NCBI RefSeq assembly: GCF_002564025.1
Contig: NZ_PDJH01000001.1
Location: 2,790,001 to 2,854,000, forward strand
Length of the DNA: 64,000 nucleotides
Source of the DNA: Flavimobilis soli
Lineage (GTDB): Bacteria > Actinomycetota > Actinomycetes > Actinomycetales > Cellulomonadaceae
Direction of reading: 5' to 3'
Shown here: one piece after another, positions 17,701 to 27,563 of the stretch
How the letters are laid out: the number at the start of each line of letters is the position of its first letter
Numbering within the stretch: position 1 is the stretch's first letter
Translations under genes and position numbers: made by a program
Notes under the pieces: generated by a model
Database searches by the model: none
Seen by the model: only the letters and a program-made list of their open reading frames with translations
What the model was told of the DNA's origin: nothing

Positions 17701-18861
17701 TCACAGGAGCGTGCGCAGCGCGGCGTCCAGGTCTGCCCACAGGTCCTCGACGTCCTCGACACCGACGCTCATCCGCAGCAGGTCCTCGGGGACCGTCAGC
17801 GACTCGGTAGCGAAGCGCCGGCGCCGCTCGAGGCTCGACTCGACGCCGCCGAGGCTCGTCGCGGGGACCCACAGCCGCAGCGCGTCGACGACCTTGTCCG
17901 CGCCGTCGGCCCCGCCGAGCGGCCGCAGGCCGATGATCGACCCGTAGCCCTCCATGAGGCTGGTGGCGCGCTCGTGCCCGGGGTCACCGGGCAGGCTCGG
18001 GTGCCGCACGTCGACGACGGCGGGGTGACCGTGGAGACGCGCTGCGATCTCGGCGGCGTTGGCCTGAGAGCGCTCGACGCGCAGCGCGAGCGTACGCAGC
18101 CCGCGCAGCGCGAGCCACACCTCGAACGGCCCGGCGATCGCGCCGTGGAGCGTGCGGTAGGCGCGCACGGCGTCGACGATCCTGGCGTCGCGCGACACGA
18201 CGACGCCGAGGACGACGTCCGAGTGGCCGGCGAGGTACTTCGTCGCGGAGTGCACGACGACGTCGGCGCCCATCTCGAGCGGGCGCTGGACGAGCGGTGT
18301 GGCGAACGTGCTGTCGACCGCCACGAGAGCTCCGGCCTCGTGGCCGGCGGCGACGAGCGCGGGGATGTCCGCGACCTCGAGCATCGGGTTCGTGGGCGAC
18401 TCGACCCACAGCAGGTCCGCGCCCCCGAGCTCGGCGACGACCGCATCGGTGTCGTCGATGTCGACGCGCACGACCGTCGTGCCGTAGCGCTCCGCGAGGT
18501 CGTCGAACAGGCCGAGCGTCACCTGGTAGGCGTGGCGCGCGACGACGATGCGCCCGCCCGCCGGCACGAGGGATACGACCGCCGCGATCGCTGCCATGCC
18601 CGACGACAGCACGACGCCCGGCAGCTCCGTCGACTCGAGCGACGCGACGGCCTCCTCGAACGGCTCCCACGTCTCGGTGCCGATGCGGGCGTAGAGCTTC
18701 TCGCCCGGGCCCTGGATTCCTGCGGACACGTACGTCGAGGACAGGACGACCGGCGGGTTGACCGGCGCTCCTTGCTCACGGCCGGGGCGTCCGACGACGA
18801 CGGCGCGCGTCGACGCGGCGAGCGAGTCCTGCGGGTGGGCGGCTGCGTGCTGCTCGGTCAT
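17701..18861 (-). CDS. Cys/Met metabolism PLP-dependent enzyme (cystathionine gamma-synthase/lyase-like)
   Basis: A 386-residue fold-type I PLP enzyme of the trans-sulfuration family. The Schiff-base Lys is in [13 protein letters not shown]; the phosphate-binding [10 protein letters not shown] and the Asp holding the pyridine nitrogen ([11 protein letters not shown]) are present, as are [13 protein letters not shown] near the N-terminus and [12 protein letters not shown] near the C-terminus. The family contains cystathionine gamma-synthase, gamma-lyase and methionine gamma-lyase, and sequence alone does not decide between them. The ATG at 18861 gives the normal length. It is divergent from ddl across 75 bp. 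Confidence 0.88.
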   Translation of the reverse strand: MTEQHAAAHPQDSLAASTRAVVVGRPGREQGAPVNPPVVLSSTYVSAGIQGPGEKLYARIGTETWEPFEEAVASLESTELPGVVLSSGMAAIAAVVSLVPAGGRIVVARHAYQVTLGLFDDLAERYGTTVVRVDIDDTDAVVAELGGADLLWVESPTNPMLEVADIPALVAAGHEAGALVAVDSTFATPLVQRPLEMGADVVVHSATKYLAGHSDVVLGVVVSRDARIVDAVRAYRTLHGAIAGPFEVWLALRGLRTLALRVERSQANAAEIAARLHGHPAVVDVRHPSLPGDPGHERATSLMEGYGSIIGLRPLGGADGADKVVDALRLWVPATSLGGVESSLERRRRFATESLTVPEDLLRMSVGVEDVEDLWADLDAALRTLL

Positions 18862-18936
18862 GGCGCGAGCGTACGCCGCGGCAGCCGCGCCCGTCGTCCG
18901 CGTCCGAGCCCTGTCCGACGGGTAGGCTCGGAGGTG

Positions 18937-20115
18937 ATGGACACGAACGCACCGGCGCCCGGCGCCGCCCCGACCACTGCCGTCTCGCCCGTCCCCACCC
19001 CGCAGGAAGCGCGTCGTCGCGTCATGGTCCTGTTCGGCGGGCGCTCGGGGGAGCATGCGATCTCTTGCGCGACGGCGGGAGCCGTCCTGCGTGCGATCGA
19101 CCGTGAGCGCTGGGACGTCGTCCCGGTCGGCATCACCACGCAGGGCCAGTGGGTGCTCGCGGTCGACGACCCTGACCGCTGGGCCATCACGGACGGGACG
19201 CTGCCGTTCGTGCCGGGCTCCGACGGCGACGTCGTCCTGCCGATGGCGTCGGGGGAGCGCACGCTCCAGGTGATCGAGCCCGGCCAGGTGCCGTCGGCGA
19301 TCGGAGACGTCGACGTCGTCCTGCCGCTGCTGCACGGCCCGTTCGGCGAGGACGGCACGCTCCAGGGCCTCCTCGAGATGTCCGACGTGCGTTACGTCGG
19401 CGCGGGCGTGCTCGCGTCGGCGGTCGGCATGGACAAGGACTTCATGAAGATCGTCCTCGCGGGACGTGGCCTGCCGGTCGCGCCGTGGACGGTCATCCTC
19501 CCGGGCCGGTGGGAGCGCGACGAGGCGGGCTGCCGTGCCGAGATCGAGAAGCTCGGCCTGCCCGTTTTCGTCAAGCCCGCGCGTGCGGGCTCGAGCCTCG
19601 GCATCACGCGTGTCGCGGACCTCGCGGACCTGCCCGCGGCGATCGAGGAGGCCCGCCGGCACGACCCGAAGGTCATCGTCGAGCAGGGCGTCGTCGGCCG
19701 CGAGATCGAGTGCGCGGTCCTCGGTGGGCGCGCCGGTGAGCGGGCTCGCGCCTCGCTCCCGGGCGAGATCGTCGTGCACGGCGACAAGCACGCCTTCTAC
19801 GACTTCGAGGCGAAGTACCTCGACGAGTCGTCGGTCGAGCTCACGTGCCCTGCGGACCTGTCGCCCGAGCTCGTCGAGCGCGTCCGCGAGCTCGCGGTGC
19901 GCACGTTCGAGGCGGTCGGCTGCGAGGGCCTCGCCCGCGTCGACGTGTTCGTGACGGCCGACGGCGACGTGATCGTCAACGAGATCAACACGATGCCCGG
20001 CTTCACGCCGTTCTCGATGTACCCGCGGATGTGGGAGCGCACGGGCCTGCCGTACGCCGACCTGATCGACGAGCTCATCGAGCTCGCGCTCGAGCGCCCG
20101 ACCGGCCTGCGCTGA
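18937..20115 (+). CDS. ddl: D-alanine--D-alanine ligase
   Basis: A 392-residue ATP-grasp ligase that makes the D-Ala-D-Ala terminus of the peptidoglycan precursor in the cytoplasm. Family motifs are VLFGGRSGEHAISC at the N-terminus, HGPFGEDGTLQGLLE, the ATP-binding FVKPARAGSSLGITR, and the metal-binding EINTMPGFTPFSMYP. About 28 residues precede the first conserved motif. The ATG at 18937 and a GTG one codon earlier are both possible. Placement next to a DUF3515 gene and thiL is the usual actinobacterial order. Confidence 0.96.
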   Translation: MDTNAPAPGAAPTTAVSPVPTPQEARRRVMVLFGGRSGEHAISCATAGAVLRAIDRERWDVVPVGITTQGQWVLAVDDPDRWAITDGTLPFVPGSDGDVVLPMASGERTLQVIEPGQVPSAIGDVDVVLPLLHGPFGEDGTLQGLLEMSDVRYVGAGVLASAVGMDKDFMKIVLAGRGLPVAPWTVILPGRWERDEAGCRAEIEKLGLPVFVKPARAGSSLGITRVADLADLPAAIEEARRHDPKVIVEQGVVGREIECAVLGGRAGERARASLPGEIVVHGDKHAFYDFEAKYLDESSVELTCPADLSPELVERVRELAVRTFEAVGCEGLARVDVFVTADGDVIVNEINTMPGFTPFSMYPRMWERTGLPYADLIDELIELALERPTGLR

Positions 20116-20224
20116 CCGGAGCACGCCGTACGAGGGCAGCGTCCCGCGGGCTCGCCGGTCGGTCGGCTGGCTCGCTCAGCGGCCACTGCGGCCTCCGCGC
20201 CGGGACGCGAACGCCTCGCGCCGC

Positions 20225-20722
20225 TCAGTAGCAGTGCCGCGACTGCGGGGCGAGGCTCACCGAGCGGTTGAGGTCGACGACGGGTGCCGTCGCGACGCCG
20301 TCGGGCACCGTGACCTCGACCGCCGGGACACGACCGTACGTGGTGAAGGTCCACGAGCCCTCGTCCTCGTCCTCGACGACGAGCCAGTCGACGCTCGTGC
20401 CCGACGCGTCCTCGATCGCCTGGCAGGCCTCGGTCGTCGGCCCGGGCGGCTCGACCCCGCAGCGCAGGGTGATCGCGCTGCTCTGCACGCCCCAGGCCGC
20501 GGTTGCCTGGCTCGTCGTTCGCAGGCGCTCGGCGCCGCCGAGCTTCTCGGGGAGGGCGAGCACGATCGACGCGCACAGCGGGTCGGTCGCGTCCGGGGCG
20601 ACCTCGACCGTGATCGTCGGCGTGCACGCGCCGAGGGCGACGAGGCCGACGGCGGCGAGGGCGCCCGTCCAGCGGCGAGGGCGCGAGGACCTGGCGGGGG
20701 AGCGGGGGGCGAGCGACGGCAC
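20225..20722 (-). CDS. DUF3515 family lipoprotein
   Basis: A 165-residue secreted lipoprotein. Residues 1-33 form an Arg-rich N-terminus, a hydrophobic core and the lipobox LGAC, with lipidation expected at that Cys. The mature part has paired Cys residues (CASIVLALP, LRCGVEPPG, TEACQAI, and a C-terminal RHCY), which suggests disulfides outside the membrane. The function is unknown, but the gene sits between ddl and thiL in many actinobacteria, as here. A GTG start is used. Confidence 0.8.
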   Translation of the reverse strand: MPSLAPRSPARSSRPRRWTGALAAVGLVALGACTPTITVEVAPDATDPLCASIVLALPEKLGGAERLRTTSQATAAWGVQSSAITLRCGVEPPGPTTEACQAIEDASGTSVDWLVVEDEDEGSWTFTTYGRVPAVEVTVPDGVATAPVVDLNRSVSLAPQSRHCY

Positions 20723-20762
20723 GTCACCACGGTACCGGCCCCGGCTGCGCTAGCGTGACCAG

Positions 20763-21791
20763 GTGCATCCGAACCCGCCCGACCTGACCGGGGCGACCGT
20801 CGCTGAGCTGTCCGAGACCGAGCTCCTGGCGCGCGTGTTCCCGCTGCTCGCCGACGCCCGCGCGACGCTCGTCGGGCCTGGCGACGACGCCGCGGTCGTC
20901 GCCGCGCCCGACGGTCGCACCGTCGTGTCGACGGACGTGCTCGTCGAGGACCGGCACTTCCGACGCGAGTGGTCCTCTGGCTATGACGTCGGGTGGCGTG
21001 CCGCGATGCAGAACCTGGCGGACGTCGCGGCGATGGGCGCGGTGCCGACGGCGCTCGTCGTCGCGCTCACCCTCCCGGGTGACGTCGAGGTGCGCTGGGT
21101 CGAGGATCTTGCGCGCGGGTTGTCCGACGCGGCCGCACCGTGGGGCGCGGGCGTCGTGGGCGGCGACCTGAGCGGCGGTCCAGCAGCGGTCGTCGCGGTC
21201 ACGGTGCACGGGTCGCTCGAAGGACGCGACCCTGTGCTTCGGTCGGGCGCCCGGGCCGGGGACCTCGTCGTGCACGCCGGGGTTCGGGGGCGCTCTGCGG
21301 CCGGGCTCGCGGCGCTCTCGGCGGCGCTCCCTGCTGATGAGGCGACCGAGGCGGCGCGCGCGGGATACCTCCGGCCGGTCGCGGCCGTCGATGCCGGGGT
21401 CGCGGCGGCCCGCGCCGGTGCGCGCGCGATGATCGACGTGTCGGACGGGCTCGTGCGAGACGCCCGCCGGATCGCGGCAGCGTCGGGCGTGACGCTCGCG
21501 CTCGACGAGCCGCTCGAGGCCTTCGCGGACGAGGCGGAGCTGCTCGCGCCGGTCGCCGCGGCGCTCGGGGACCCGGGGCTCGGCGACCCGGGGCTCGTGC
21601 GCGCGTGGATCCTCACGGGCGGGGAGGACCACGGGATGCTCGCGACCGTGCCGCGTGAGGTCGGACCGCCCGAGGGCTTCCGCGTCGTCGGCGAGGTCGT
21701 CGAGCGCTCCGAGCACGAGGTGCTCGTCGCTGGCGAGGCCGCGGCGCGAGGCGGGGGTTGGGACCACTTCGGAGGAACCGCGCGGGTCTGA
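20763..21791 (+). CDS. thiL: Thiamine-monophosphate kinase
   Basis: A 342-residue PurM/AIR-synthase-fold kinase that phosphorylates thiamine monophosphate to the diphosphate cofactor. Metal- and ATP-binding motifs are VGPGDDAAVV, STDVLVEDRHF, NLADVAAMGA, and VVGGDLSGG; IDVSDGLVRDA lies in the second half. Residues near 268-277 contain a GDPGLGDPGL duplication, matched by a 15-bp tandem repeat at 21564-21593. A GTG start 40 bp from the divergent DUF3515 gene is used. Confidence 0.94.
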   Translation: MHPNPPDLTGATVAELSETELLARVFPLLADARATLVGPGDDAAVVAAPDGRTVVSTDVLVEDRHFRREWSSGYDVGWRAAMQNLADVAAMGAVPTALVVALTLPGDVEVRWVEDLARGLSDAAAPWGAGVVGGDLSGGPAAVVAVTVHGSLEGRDPVLRSGARAGDLVVHAGVRGRSAAGLAALSAALPADEATEAARAGYLRPVAAVDAGVAAARAGARAMIDVSDGLVRDARRIAAASGVTLALDEPLEAFADEAELLAPVAAALGDPGLGDPGLVRAWILTGGEDHGMLATVPREVGPPEGFRVVGEVVERSEHEVLVAGEAAARGGGWDHFGGTARV

Positions 21792-21919
21792 GCCCGCACG
21801 CGCGCGCTGTCTGCCCCCCGTGGCGCGTCCTTTCGGGCCGGCACGTCCAGCACCGCCGCTCGACGACGACGGCCGCGCCTGGAGCGACCTCCGGACGGGG
21901 CCGCGTCTGCGGTGCTGCG

Positions 21920-22441
21920 TCAGCTCGTGGGGCGGACGTACCTGACCTCGGTCAGAGCGACGTCGCCGAACATCTCGCGGCGCTCGACGCCGTCGGGCAC
22001 GAGGCCGTTGCGGCGGTAGAAGTGCCTGGCGCGCGCGTTGTCCTCGAGGACCCAGAGGGAGAAGCGCACGTCTTCGGGCGCTGCTGCGAGGGCTGTGCGC
22101 AGGAGCGCGCGGGCGATGCCCTGGCCCCACGCGTCGGGGTCCAGGTAGATGGAGTAGAGCTCGATGTCGCCGCGCTCGGCGTCCTCGTCGCGTGCGGGTC
22201 CGATCATCGCGAAGCCGAGGACGTCGGTGCCGTCGCTCGTCGCGATCCACGTCCTGATGCTCGGGTCGCTCAAGAGGGCGGCGGACCGCTCGTAGCGGTC
22301 CGCGGGGTCGAGAGAGGCGAGGTACTCGGCCGGGACGATGCCCGTGTAGGCCTCGCGCCACGACGCGACGTTGACCTGGGCGATCTGCCGCGCGTCGTCG
22401 AGGGTCGCCGGTCTGATGATGAGGTCGTCGCTGTCCGTCAT
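21920..22441 (-). CDS. GNAT-family N-acetyltransferase
   Basis: A 173-residue acetyl-CoA-dependent acyltransferase. The fold is marked by IRPATLDDARQIAQVNVASWREAYTG split as IRPATLDDA and VASWREAYTG, the beta-4 strand IELYSIYLDPDAWGQGIARALL containing the acetyl-CoA loop GQGIARAL, and WVLEDNARARHFYRRNGL near the C-terminus. The substrate is unknown; the WREAYTGI start is common in a large actinobacterial family of uncharacterised acetyltransferases. Confidence 0.88.
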   Translation of the reverse strand: MTDSDDLIIRPATLDDARQIAQVNVASWREAYTGIVPAEYLASLDPADRYERSAALLSDPSIRTWIATSDGTDVLGFAMIGPARDEDAERGDIELYSIYLDPDAWGQGIARALLRTALAAAPEDVRFSLWVLEDNARARHFYRRNGLVPDGVERREMFGDVALTEVRYVRPTS

Positions 22442-22534
22442 GCGTTCAGCCTGCCATCGATTCGGTCATGCGCCAACCGGTCGATGGCAAAGCGCAGGGA
22501 AAGGCAGGTCGCGGGCCTGTGCGTACCGGCGCGC

Positions 22535-22577
22535 AAAAGCGCGAGAGCCCGCGAACCGTGCGGTTCGCGGGCTCTCG
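22535..22577 (-). terminator. Intrinsic terminator of rpmB
   Basis: A perfect inverted repeat of about 17 bp (22542-22558 with 22561-22577) with a very short loop. On the minus strand it is followed by CGCTTTTGCGC. It lies 15 bp after the rpmB stop. Confidence 0.88.
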
Positions 22578-22592
22578 ACGAAGCTGTGCGGC

Positions 22593-22784
22593 TCAGGCGG
22601 GGCGCTGGACCTTGCCGGCCTTGAGGCACGAGGTGCACACGTTGAGGCGCTTGGGGGCGCCGTTCACGATCGCGCGCACACGCTGGATGTTCGGGTTCCA
22701 GCGGCGCTTGGTGCGCACGTGCGAGTGCGAGATGGAGTGCCCGAAGCTCGGGCCCTTGGCGCAGACGTCGCAGTTGGCGGCCAC
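22593..22784 (-). CDS. rpmB: 50S ribosomal protein L28
   Basis: A 63-residue ribosomal protein. CDVCAKGP and [10 protein letters not shown] carry two CxxC pairs that would bind zinc, marking the C+ form rather than the Cys-free paralogue made under zinc starvation. Core [18 protein letters not shown] is the L28 signature. The start is a GTG at 22784 behind AGGAGAGAC; the frame is open further upstream but not protein-like. It has its own promoter and terminator. Confidence 0.96.
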   Translation of the reverse strand: MAANCDVCAKGPSFGHSISHSHVRTKRRWNPNIQRVRAIVNGAPKRLNVCTSCLKAGKVQRPA

Positions 22785-22913
22785 TGTCTCTCCTGAAAGT
22801 CGTGCAACGCCGCGTTCGCGGCGAAAACCTGGTCGGTGGGTGGCGCGGCCCTGGCTGGCCAGAGGCCGTCCGGAGCGCGCGCAAGTGCCGAGTTCAACCC
22901 GGGCAACCTGGAT

Positions 22914-22943
22914 AGAGTACCTGAAGACGTGCCGGGACCTCAA
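22914..22943 (-). promoter_or_regulatory. Probable rpmB promoter
   Basis: On the minus strand TTGAGG (22938-22943) and TACTCT (22914-22919) are separated by 18 bp. This predicts a leader of about 120 nt before the rpmB start. The whole 297-bp gap to the divergent DAK2 gene holds no other gene I can support. Confidence 0.5.
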
Positions 22944-23081
22944 ACTTCGGCGGTCCTGACGTCGGCGCGTCACGTGTCACGCTCGTCACACGGCGGTGCC
23001 AGCGCGTTGCCGTCGGTGGTTCGTGGCATCGTGGTCGAGGTTCGCACGCAGCAGGCGGACCAGGCCAGCGGGAGGAGAGCG

Positions 23082-24644
23082 GTGACGCAGGACAGGGCGT
23101 TCGACGCCGGGGCCGTGCGCGCGTGGGGCACGCTCGCCTCCGAGGCGCTCGCCGGCGCGCGGGACCGCATCGACGCGGCCAACGTGTTCCCGGTCGCGGA
23201 CTCCGACACCGGGACGAACCTCTGGCTGACCATCAGCGCCGGAGCGGCAGCGATCGACCCCGCCGAGCAGGACGCCGCCGGTGCCCTCGAGGACTTCGCG
23301 CAGGGCGCGCTCCTCGCGGCCCGCGGCAACTCCGGGATCATCGCGAGCGAGCTGCTGCGCGGCATGTCCGTCTCGCTTCTCTCCGGACCCGCGCGCACCC
23401 CGGCGGGGGTCCTGCTCGCCGACGCCCTGCGCGCAGGCGCCGACGCCGCGATGGCGGCTGTCGCACGCCCCGCCCCCGGCACGATGCTCACCGCAGCGGC
23501 AGGGGCCGCGGCTGCCGCCGCGCAGGCGGCGGACGAGACGGCGCACGACGTCGTCCGTGTCGCCGAGGCCGCTCTCGCCGGCGCGCGCGAGGCTGTGCTG
23601 GGCTCGCCCGGGCAGCTCGACGTTCTCGCGCGGCACGGTGTCCTCGACGCTGGCGCGTACGGCCTCACGCTCGTGCTCGGCGCCCTGCACGCGGCAGTCG
23701 CGCCGTCGTCGGCGGGGGAGGCCCACGCTGCCGGGCTGCCGACCGCGCTCGTCGTCGCAGGCGGACGCGTGCCCGTGCCTGCGCAAGCCTCCGCGCACGC
23801 GCACGGCGCGAGCGACGACCCCGACGGCGAGTTCGAGGTCATGTACGTCGTCGAGGCGGCTCCCGACAGCAGCACCGACGTCGCGCGCGGCCTACGGGCC
23901 GGCCTCGAGCGGATCGGTGAGTCGGTCGTCGTCGTGGGCGGCAACGGGTTGTGGCAGGCGCACGTCCACACGGACGACCCGGCCGCGGCCCTCGCCGCCG
24001 CGGGCGGCGCCACGTTGCGGCAGGTCCGCGTGCGGCACCTCGTCGCCCGCCCCGTCGATACGGGCGGCAGCTCCCGGGTCGGCATCGTCGCGGGCGTCCG
24101 CAGCCCGGCGCTCCTCGCCGAGACCGCGCGCAGCGGCGCGGTCGTCCTCGCACGCACGGACCGGTCGTGGGCACCCGACGAGCTCCGTCGCGTCCTCGAG
24201 GACGCCGCGAGCGAGCGGGTCGTCGCGATCCTGCGCCAGGACTCGACCGCGACCCTGCGCCGCACGCTGCACCGCCTGCCCGGGCTCACGGTCGACACGA
24301 TCGTCGTGCCCGACGACCTCCATGTCGTCGCGGCGCTCGCTGCGCGCGAGGAGGCGCTCGGGGAGGGGGTGGACGACGACGCGGCGCTCGCGGCGATGCG
24401 CGGCGCCGTCGAGGCGCTCACGTGGGGGCAGGCCGACGCCGACGCCGCCGCCGCCCTCGTCGCCGACCTCGTCGCCCGCGCGCCCGAGCGGGAGGTCGGC
24501 CTCGCGATGCTCCTCGTCGGCGCGCACGTACCCCCGGCCACCGTCGACGCCACGAGCGACCGCCTCGCGAGCGGGCTCGGTGTCGAGGTCGTCACGCTCG
24601 CCTCCGGCCACGCCGACTCCCTCGTCCGGGCGGGCGCGCTGTGA
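23082..24644 (+). CDS. DAK2 domain-containing protein (FakA/YloV-like)
   Basis: A 520-residue cytoplasmic protein. The N-terminal DhaL-type ATP-binding domain (residues about 1-200) has ANVFPVADSDTGTNLWLT, with the Asp residues that hold Mg-ATP, and ARGNSGIIASELLRG. The C-terminal half resembles the fatty-acid kinase A/YloV family (EVMYVVEA, VVGGNGLWQAHVHTDDP). In Firmicutes FakA phosphorylates fatty acids bound to FakB; whether this actinobacterial homologue does so is unknown. The GTG at 23082 follows a strong GGAGGAGA. Its stop overlaps recG, the common order in this phylum. Confidence 0.85.
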   Translation: MTQDRAFDAGAVRAWGTLASEALAGARDRIDAANVFPVADSDTGTNLWLTISAGAAAIDPAEQDAAGALEDFAQGALLAARGNSGIIASELLRGMSVSLLSGPARTPAGVLLADALRAGADAAMAAVARPAPGTMLTAAAGAAAAAAQAADETAHDVVRVAEAALAGAREAVLGSPGQLDVLARHGVLDAGAYGLTLVLGALHAAVAPSSAGEAHAAGLPTALVVAGGRVPVPAQASAHAHGASDDPDGEFEVMYVVEAAPDSSTDVARGLRAGLERIGESVVVVGGNGLWQAHVHTDDPAAALAAAGGATLRQVRVRHLVARPVDTGGSSRVGIVAGVRSPALLAETARSGAVVLARTDRSWAPDELRRVLEDAASERVVAILRQDSTATLRRTLHRLPGLTVDTIVVPDDLHVVAALAAREEALGEGVDDDAALAAMRGAVEALTWGQADADAAAALVADLVARAPEREVGLAMLLVGAHVPPATVDATSDRLASGLGVEVVTLASGHADSLVRAGAL

Positions 24645-26857
24645 CCTTCGATCCCGAGGCCCCGCTCGAGCGCCTCGTCGGGAAACGCACCGCCGACGGC
24701 CTCAAGACCCTCGGCCTGACGACGGCAGCCAGCCTGCTGCGCCACTACCCGCGGCGCTACGCGGAGCCTGGCGAGCTCACGGACCTCGGCTCGCTCGAGA
24801 ACGGCGCGCACGTGACCGTCATGGCGCGGATCGTCTCGACGACCGTCCGGCAGATGCGGGCGCGACACGGCGCGCTCCTCGAGACGCGCGTGACCGACGG
24901 GACCCGCGAGCTGAGCCTCACGTTCTTCGGCAAGTCCTCGGGCTTCCTGCGGAGCCACGAGAGCCGGCTCGTCCCGGGCCGCACCGGGCTGTTCTCGGGG
25001 ACCGTCCAGCTCTACCGCGGCGCGCCGCAGCTCACGCACCCCGACTACTGGTTCCTCGACGAGGACGAGGAGTCGGCGGAGGAGGCGTACGAGCGCACCG
25101 CGCGACCGAGCCCCATCTACCCGGCCTCGACGCGCATCGCGTCGTGGAAGGTCGCGAACGCCGTCGGCGTCGTGCTCGGGCCGCTGACCGCCGAGGACCT
25201 TCCCGACCCCGTGCCTGCCGAGCTCCTGGCGAAGCACGGCTACCCGTCGCTCTTCGAGTCCCTGAAGAGCATCCACACGCCCGCCACGGTCGCGGACGCC
25301 CACAAGGCGCGCGCACGGCTGCGTTACGAGGAGGCCCTCGTCCTGCAGGCGGAGCTCGTGCGACGCCGCGCGCTCACCGTCGACCTGCCCGCCCGGGCCC
25401 GCCCGCGCACGGGCGGCGGCACGCTGCTCGCCGAGTTCGACGCCGCGCTGCCGTTCGCGCTGACCGACGGCCAGCGTGCCGTCGGCGGGGAGATCGCCGC
25501 CGACCTCGAGCGGCCGCACCCGATGCAGCGGCTGCTGCAGGGCGACGTCGGCTCGGGCAAGACGATCGTCGCGCTGCGCGCGATGCTCCAGGTGGTCGAC
25601 GCCGGCGGCCAGGCTGCGCTGCTCGCACCGACCGAGGTGCTCGCGGCACAGCACGCCCGGACGATCACCACGATGCTCGGCCCGCTCGCGCAGGAGGGCA
25701 TGCTCGGCGGCGCCGACAACGCCACGCGCGTCACGCTGCTCACGGGCTCGCTCGGCGCGGCCGCGCGCAAGGAGGCGCTGCTGGACGCCGCGTCCGGCCG
25801 CGCGGGGATCGTCGTCGGCACGCACGCCCTCCTCGGCGAGAAGGTGCAGTTCGCCGACCTGGGCCTCGTCGTCGTCGACGAGCAGCACCGCTTCGGCGTC
25901 GAGCAGCGCGACGCGCTGCGCAACCGCGCCGAGGTTGCGCCCCACATGCTCGTCATGACTGCGACGCCGATCCCGCGCACGGTCGCGATGACCGTGTTCG
26001 GCGACCTCGAGGTCTCGACGCTGACCGAGGTCCCTGCGGGGCGAACGCCCGTGACGACGCACGTCGCGCTCGCGGACCGACCGCGCTGGATGGCGCGCGT
26101 GTGGCAGATCGTCCGTGAGCACCTCGACGCGGGCGAGCTTGCCTACGTCGTCTGCCCACGCATCGACCCCGACGACGCGGGGGCCGCGGACGACGACGGT
26201 GGCGAACCTGTCGACGTGGACGAGAGCGCGGGGCCCCGGCCGCCGCTGCGGGCGGTGCTCGAGGTCGCGGAGCAGCTCGCCGCCGAGCCCGCCCTGGGCG
26301 GCGCCGGCATCGGCGTCATGCACGGTCGGCTCGCGCCTGCGGACAAGGACCGCGTGATGACGGACTTCACGCACGGGCGTTCCCCCGTGCTCGTGTCGAC
26401 CACGGTGATCGAGGTCGGCGTCGACGTCCCCGCCGCGACCGTCATGGTGATCTTCGACGCCGACCGCTTCGGCATCTCCCAGCTCCACCAGCTCCGCGGC
26501 CGGGTCGGCCGCGGCGACCGCCCCGGCACGTGCTTCCTCGTGACGTCCGCGGAGGAGGGCACACCCTCGTTCGAGCGTCTGACGCGCCTCGCCGCGACGA
26601 CCGATGGCTTCGAGCTCGCGCAGCTCGACCTCGAGACGCGCAGCGAGGGTGACGTGCTCGGCGCCTCGCAGTCGGGCCGCGGCACGTCGCTGCGCCTCTT
26701 GCGCGTCGTGCGTGACGCGGACGTCATCGCCCGTGCGCGGGCCGACGCCGAGGGGCTCGTCGGGCAGGACCCGACCCTCGAGACGTGGCCCGGCCTCGCG
26801 GCCGCCGTGCGCGCCCGCCTCGCCGAGGTCGACCCGGAGTTCCTCGAACGTGCCTGA
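24641..26857 (+). CDS. recG: ATP-dependent DNA helicase RecG
   Basis: A 738-residue SF2 helicase that remodels stalled replication forks and Holliday junctions. The N-terminal wedge/OB domain contains VTVMARIVSTTVRQ. Helicase motifs follow: Walker A LLQGDVGSGKTIVAL, DEQH box VVVDEQHRFGVEQR, motif III MTATPIPRT, then HGRLAPADKDRVM, VSTTVIEVGVDVP and motif VI HQLRGRVGRGDRPG. An acidic insert near residues 510-530 (DPDDAGAADDDGG) is not conserved. The GTG start overlaps the stop of the DAK2 gene. Complete. Confidence 0.96.
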   Translation: MTFDPEAPLERLVGKRTADGLKTLGLTTAASLLRHYPRRYAEPGELTDLGSLENGAHVTVMARIVSTTVRQMRARHGALLETRVTDGTRELSLTFFGKSSGFLRSHESRLVPGRTGLFSGTVQLYRGAPQLTHPDYWFLDEDEESAEEAYERTARPSPIYPASTRIASWKVANAVGVVLGPLTAEDLPDPVPAELLAKHGYPSLFESLKSIHTPATVADAHKARARLRYEEALVLQAELVRRRALTVDLPARARPRTGGGTLLAEFDAALPFALTDGQRAVGGEIAADLERPHPMQRLLQGDVGSGKTIVALRAMLQVVDAGGQAALLAPTEVLAAQHARTITTMLGPLAQEGMLGGADNATRVTLLTGSLGAAARKEALLDAASGRAGIVVGTHALLGEKVQFADLGLVVVDEQHRFGVEQRDALRNRAEVAPHMLVMTATPIPRTVAMTVFGDLEVSTLTEVPAGRTPVTTHVALADRPRWMARVWQIVREHLDAGELAYVVCPRIDPDDAGAADDDGGEPVDVDESAGPRPPLRAVLEVAEQLAAEPALGGAGIGVMHGRLAPADKDRVMTDFTHGRSPVLVSTTVIEVGVDVPAATVMVIFDADRFGISQLHQLRGRVGRGDRPGTCFLVTSAEEGTPSFERLTRLAATTDGFELAQLDLETRSEGDVLGASQSGRGTSLRLLRVVRDADVIARARADAEGLVGQDPTLETWPGLAAAVRARLAEVDPEFLERA

Positions 26858-26908
26858 CGTCGGGGGCGCGTATCCCTCCGCGGCCTCGCGTGCCTCTACG
26901 CTGGGATC

Positions 26909-27481
26909 GTGACGAGAATCGTGGCCGGCGCCGCCGGAGGACGCAGCCTGCGGGTGCCGCCGAAGGGCACGAGACCCACGAGCGAGAAGGTGCGCGAGGC
27001 GCTGTTCTCCCGGCTCGAGCACCTCGACGTCGTCGACGAGGCGCGCGTCCTCGACCTGTACGCCGGCTCGGGCGCGCTCGGCCTCGAGGCCGCGAGCCGC
27101 GGCGCCGCGCACGTCACGCTCGTCGACTCGTCGCGTCAGGCGATCGAGGTGTGTCGCCGCAACGTCCGGGAGCTCGGGCTCACGTCCGTCACGGTCGTCC
27201 TCGACCGCGCTGAGCGCTTCGTCCTGGGCCAGCCTCCGGCGCCGTGGGACCTCGTCCTGCTCGACCCGCCGTACGACGTCCCGGAAGACGTCGTGGACTC
27301 GGTCCTCGAAGCGCTCGCGAGCCCGGGGATGCTCACCCCGGGCGCGATCGTCGTCGTCGAGCGGTCCAAGCGGTCGGCGCCGCCGACCTGGCCTGCGGGC
27401 TGGGAGGCGCTCGCCCACAAGGACTACGGCGAGACGAGCGTCTGGCTCGCGGGCCCTGCCGAGGACGACGCCCCGGCCTGA
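26909..27481 (+). CDS. rsmD: 16S rRNA (guanine(966)-N(2))-methyltransferase
   Basis: A 190-residue SAM-dependent enzyme modifying G966 of 16S rRNA in the assembled 30S. The N-terminal MTRIVAGAAGGRSLRVPP and TSEKVREALFS are family hallmarks, motif I is LDLYAGSGALGLEA, and the catalytic motif IV is LLDPPYD. GTG start. It precedes coaD, the order found in most bacteria. Confidence 0.95.
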   Translation: MTRIVAGAAGGRSLRVPPKGTRPTSEKVREALFSRLEHLDVVDEARVLDLYAGSGALGLEAASRGAAHVTLVDSSRQAIEVCRRNVRELGLTSVTVVLDRAERFVLGQPPAPWDLVLLDPPYDVPEDVVDSVLEALASPGMLTPGAIVVVERSKRSAPPTWPAGWEALAHKDYGETSVWLAGPAEDDAPA

Positions 27482-27563
27482 GGTCCGCGGCGCCCCGTGA
27501 CGTCGCACGACGCCGCCCGCCCGCACCCCGTGCGGTCGCAGGTTCCTGTACTACCGTGACAAC

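Noticed and set aside
22970..27526. Very long open frame on the minus strand opposite the DAK2 protein, recG and rsmD
   Set aside because: It is antisense to three well-recognised genes and has the Arg/Ala composition of a GC-rich shadow frame.
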